In this document: positions 62,433-64,000 of the stretch, piece after piece
Position numbering within the stretch: the first letter of the stretch is position 1
Layout of the letters: each line of letters begins with the position of its first letter
Source: JANRKH01 sp033763595
GTDB taxonomy: Bacteria > Pseudomonadota > Alphaproteobacteria > Rickettsiales > Rickettsiaceae
Direction: 5' to 3'
Assembly (NCBI GenBank): GCA_033763595.1
Contig: JANRKH010000018.1
Coordinates: forward strand, 1 to 64,000
DNA: 64,000 nt
Made by a program: the position numbers and the translations under genes
Notes under the pieces: model-generated
Seen by the model: only the letters and a program-made list of their open reading frames with translations
Databases searched by the model: none
Told to the model about the DNA's origin: nothing

Positions 62433-62900
62433 CTAATAGTTAGCCGTGTATTCTCCAGTAAACTCTAGGGAATATTTGCTTGCAGAGCCACTCTCTTCTT
62501 TTGATTGAAGAATAGGCGCCTCTCCCTCATCTTCCGAATGATCATATATTTCTTTAGGAGTTATATATTCAACATATTTCGCAAATGTGACTTTTGACCT
62601 TTCTTTAACGTATTCTACGCTTTTTTCGATTGTATTCTTTATTGCGCTTTTAAGCTTTGTCATAGAACCTGCGACATGGCATTTTAAATCTCCTTGCGCT
62701 CGGTCTTCTCTTGTTATATCTCCTATTGGTTTCTCTTCTTTTGAGCTTGAGCCCATCTCACTAATCGTGTGTAATATTGTTGAATTTGCTGGATCATTTG
62801 GAAGTGTTTTAGCTAATGCGTCTTGAGGTTCCTGATTGCATGGCCTTGCGTTTATTACCTTTTCATTTGATAATTTATTATTATTATTTTCATTTATCAT
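62433..62900 (-). CDS. Hypothetical polar protein
   Basis: This is a 155-residue soluble protein with no signal or span. It has a polar N-terminus (MINENNNNKLSNEKVINARP) and an amphipathic basic middle (MTKLKSAIKNTIEKSVEYVKE). An acidic Ser-rich region (HSEDEGEAPILQSKEESGS) precedes the end. It shares its composition, but no clear alignment, with the acidic orphans at 48942 and 61265. The 259-bp gap between it and the next orphan is AT-rich, and I see no signal in it. Confidence 0.6.
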   Translation of the reverse strand: MINENNNNKLSNEKVINARPCNQEPQDALAKTLPNDPANSTILHTISEMGSSSKEEKPIGDITREDRAQGDLKCHVAGSMTKLKSAIKNTIEKSVEYVKERSKVTFAKYVEYITPKEIYDHSEDEGEAPILQSKEESGSASKYSLEFTGEYTANY

Positions 62901-63068
62901 AATATACCTTAATGTTTATTATAATAACATTATAATATATTTACGATTTAAACAATTTTGATAACTAATTTTTGTTAATAGATATTTTTCCACCTTTGAT
63001 TTTTTTACCACACAAAATCTTCTGACTTTTTTGCGCTTCTAAATCTATAGTCGATTCTTTTGATATTA

Positions 63069-63175
63069 CACCAAATCTCTAGAATTAAATAATACTAGGA
63101 GCAAGTCACGAAGCCTACTCTCGTGTAAGCCTTTAGCGACGAGCTAGAAGTAAGTACTTAAAAATGGGTTTGGTA
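63069..63175 (+). repeat. R1 repeat, plus orientation
   Basis: The copy is about 107 bp. The left end is slightly altered (ACACCAAATCTCTAGAATTA), the right end is AAAAATGGGTTTGGTA, and the internal subtype is GGAGCAAGTCACGAAGCC. It ends 12 nt from the stop of the ABC ATPase gene on the minus strand. Confidence 0.75.
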
Positions 63176-63186
63176 TTAGACTTCTC

Positions 63187-63906
63187 CTAATACCCCATGA
63201 CAGCTTCTACAAACATTTTTGCTCTGATGGCATTTGGCTCTTTAAAGAATTCAGTCGCTTCTTGTTCACAAAGCTTTTTTCCCTTATCCATAAATATGAT
63301 ATTATCTGAAAGTTTTTGAGCAAAATGTAAATGATGAGTTACGATTATAATAGTTTTAGTTGTTTTTAGTTCCTCAATTATTGAAACAATATCTTTGATA
63401 GATTCTGGATCTAGCGCGGATGTAGGTTCATCGAATATAAGCACTTCAGGCTTAGTCATTAGAGCCCGGCAAATCGCTGCCCTTTGTTTTTGCCCTCCTG
63501 AAAGATTTTTTGGGAAAAAATCTCTTTTATCAAAAATACCTAGCATTTTAAGAATTGGGACCGCAGCTTTTTCAGCCTCTTCGATTGTCTGAAGACCAAG
63601 TGTCACAGGAGCGTAAGTTGAATTTTGTAAAATTGTCATATGAGGAAAAAGATTAAAATGTTGAAATACTATTCCAATCTTTTGATTTATAATTTTTTGA
63701 TTTTTAGCGTGAATTTTCTCTTTCTTTAAGAATATTTCACCTTTGTAACTACTCTCAAGGCCAATAATACACCTAACTAATGTGGTTTTGCCACTGCCTG
63801 ATGGCCCTATAACTGATGTTGTTTTCCCTTCGTCGAATTTGCATGTAACATCTGAAACTGCTTCGCTAACCCCATATTTTAATGTAAGCTTTTTTAGTTC
63901 TATCAT
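63187..63906 (-). CDS. glnQ: Polar amino-acid ABC transporter ATP-binding protein (GlnQ type)
   Basis: This 239-residue ABC ATPase has Walker A GPSGSGKTT, Q-loop VFQHFNLFPHMT, signature LSGGQKQRAAICRAL, Walker B VLIFDEPTSALDPE and switch His in IVTHHLHFA. The HFNLFPHMT wording is typical of GlnQ-like importers of polar amino acids. No permease or binding protein lies downstream here. It begins 1 nt after the stop of fliP, so it is transcribed with flagellar genes. The substrate is unknown. Confidence 0.88.
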   Translation of the reverse strand: MIELKKLTLKYGVSEAVSDVTCKFDEGKTTSVIGPSGSGKTTLVRCIIGLESSYKGEIFLKKEKIHAKNQKIINQKIGIVFQHFNLFPHMTILQNSTYAPVTLGLQTIEEAEKAAVPILKMLGIFDKRDFFPKNLSGGQKQRAAICRALMTKPEVLIFDEPTSALDPESIKDIVSIIEELKTTKTIIIVTHHLHFAQKLSDNIIFMDKGKKLCEQEATEFFKEPNAIRAKMFVEAVMGY

Positions 63907-63907
63907 A

Positions 63908-64000
63908 CTAAGTTACAAAGCTTTTAATTAAACTACCTGCTATTAAGTACCATCCATCAATTACAACAAAGAATATAATCTTAAAAGGTAGTGCTATCAT
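63908..64000 (-). CDS. fliP: Flagellar export protein FliP, C-terminal end (partial)
   Basis: The last 30 codons of a minus-strand gene running off the window edge read MIALPFKIIFFVVIDGWYLI followed by AGSLIKSFVT and a TAG stop. This is the strongly conserved C-terminus of FliP (ALPFK, then DGW, then GSL and SF). FliP is part of the core channel of the flagellar export apparatus. The rest of the gene lies outside the window. Confidence 0.85.
   Translation of the reverse strand: MIALPFKIIFFVVIDGWYLIAGSLIKSFVT

Noticed and set aside
1..64000. tRNA or rRNA genes in the intergenic gaps
   Set aside because: Gaps were scanned by eye for cloverleaf features and rRNA landmarks. Only repeats and AT-rich leaders were seen, although a covariance-model search could still find one.

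Overview
The window is AT-rich by eye and reads as the chromosome of a Rickettsiales-type alphaproteobacterium, probably an intracellular symbiont. Supporting signs are a degenerate VirB4 paralogue of the Rickettsiales vir-homologue (rvh) type, a nuoGHIJKLMN cluster without nuoA-F, a mitochondrial-type cytochrome oxidase (cox11, cox3), an ELM1-family protein, ankyrin and TPR proteins, and no sugar catabolism. Flagellar genes (fliF, fliG, fliH, fliN, motA, end of fliP) together with the vir-type gene favour the Midichloriaceae or a relative. That family placement is inference.

Layout. 1-4.7 kb: two unrecognised proteins and a large protein with a SopB/IpgD-like phosphoinositide phosphatase loop, a likely host-directed effector. 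5-13.5 kb, minus strand: a BPL_N-like amidotransferase-fold protein, then ELM1, divergent virB4 and a 1303-residue Cys-rich secreted protein in one operon. 13.7-15.4 kb: pal, 1.1 kb of stacked small repeats, rpmJ. 15.5-20 kb: two arrays of a 68-bp double-hairpin repeat flank an orphan gene, followed by a lipoprotein hydrolase and ssb. 20-29 kb: uvrA, an ankyrin protein, rnd, aspS and a serine beta-lactamase-family lipoprotein. 29.3-35.4 kb, minus strand: one compact run fliF-fliG-fliH-fliN-motA-(39-aa coxF-like)-ctaG-ctaE, joining flagellar and respiratory genes. 35.5-40 kb: acnA, ccmAB and a small membrane protein. 40-50 kb is accessory: a TPR/coiled-coil protein, a cupin/sensor-kinase-like/XRE-regulator run, a membrane protein that shares its C-terminal half and 3' flank with the TPR protein, hup, and an orphan. 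50-61 kb: pepP overlapping an orphan mrpF-like gene, then nuoG-N. 61-64 kb: two orphan acidic proteins, a polar amino-acid ABC ATPase, and the 3' end of fliP.

The intergenic DNA is packed with four miniature repeat families, named here R1-R4. R1: about 105 bp, ends TACCAAATC/GATTTGGTA. R2: related ends, core CATATGAATTTTAG. R3: palindromes with ends AGACCTCTCC. R4: 68 bp, GTCATTCCCGC double hairpin. Some are nested in each other. At hup and rpmJ an R1/R2-type repeat end forms an extended -10 promoter (TGGTATAAT) about 30 nt before the start codon, and fliF has a similar arrangement.

The most system-like find is in 40-48 kb. An XRE-regulator operon and the divergently oriented membrane-protein gene both carry the operator-like sequence TTTGTATNNATACAAA. 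The membrane protein is a paralogue of the TPR protein, whose promoter has a different palindrome.

No tRNA, rRNA, CRISPR array or intact transposase gene was seen.
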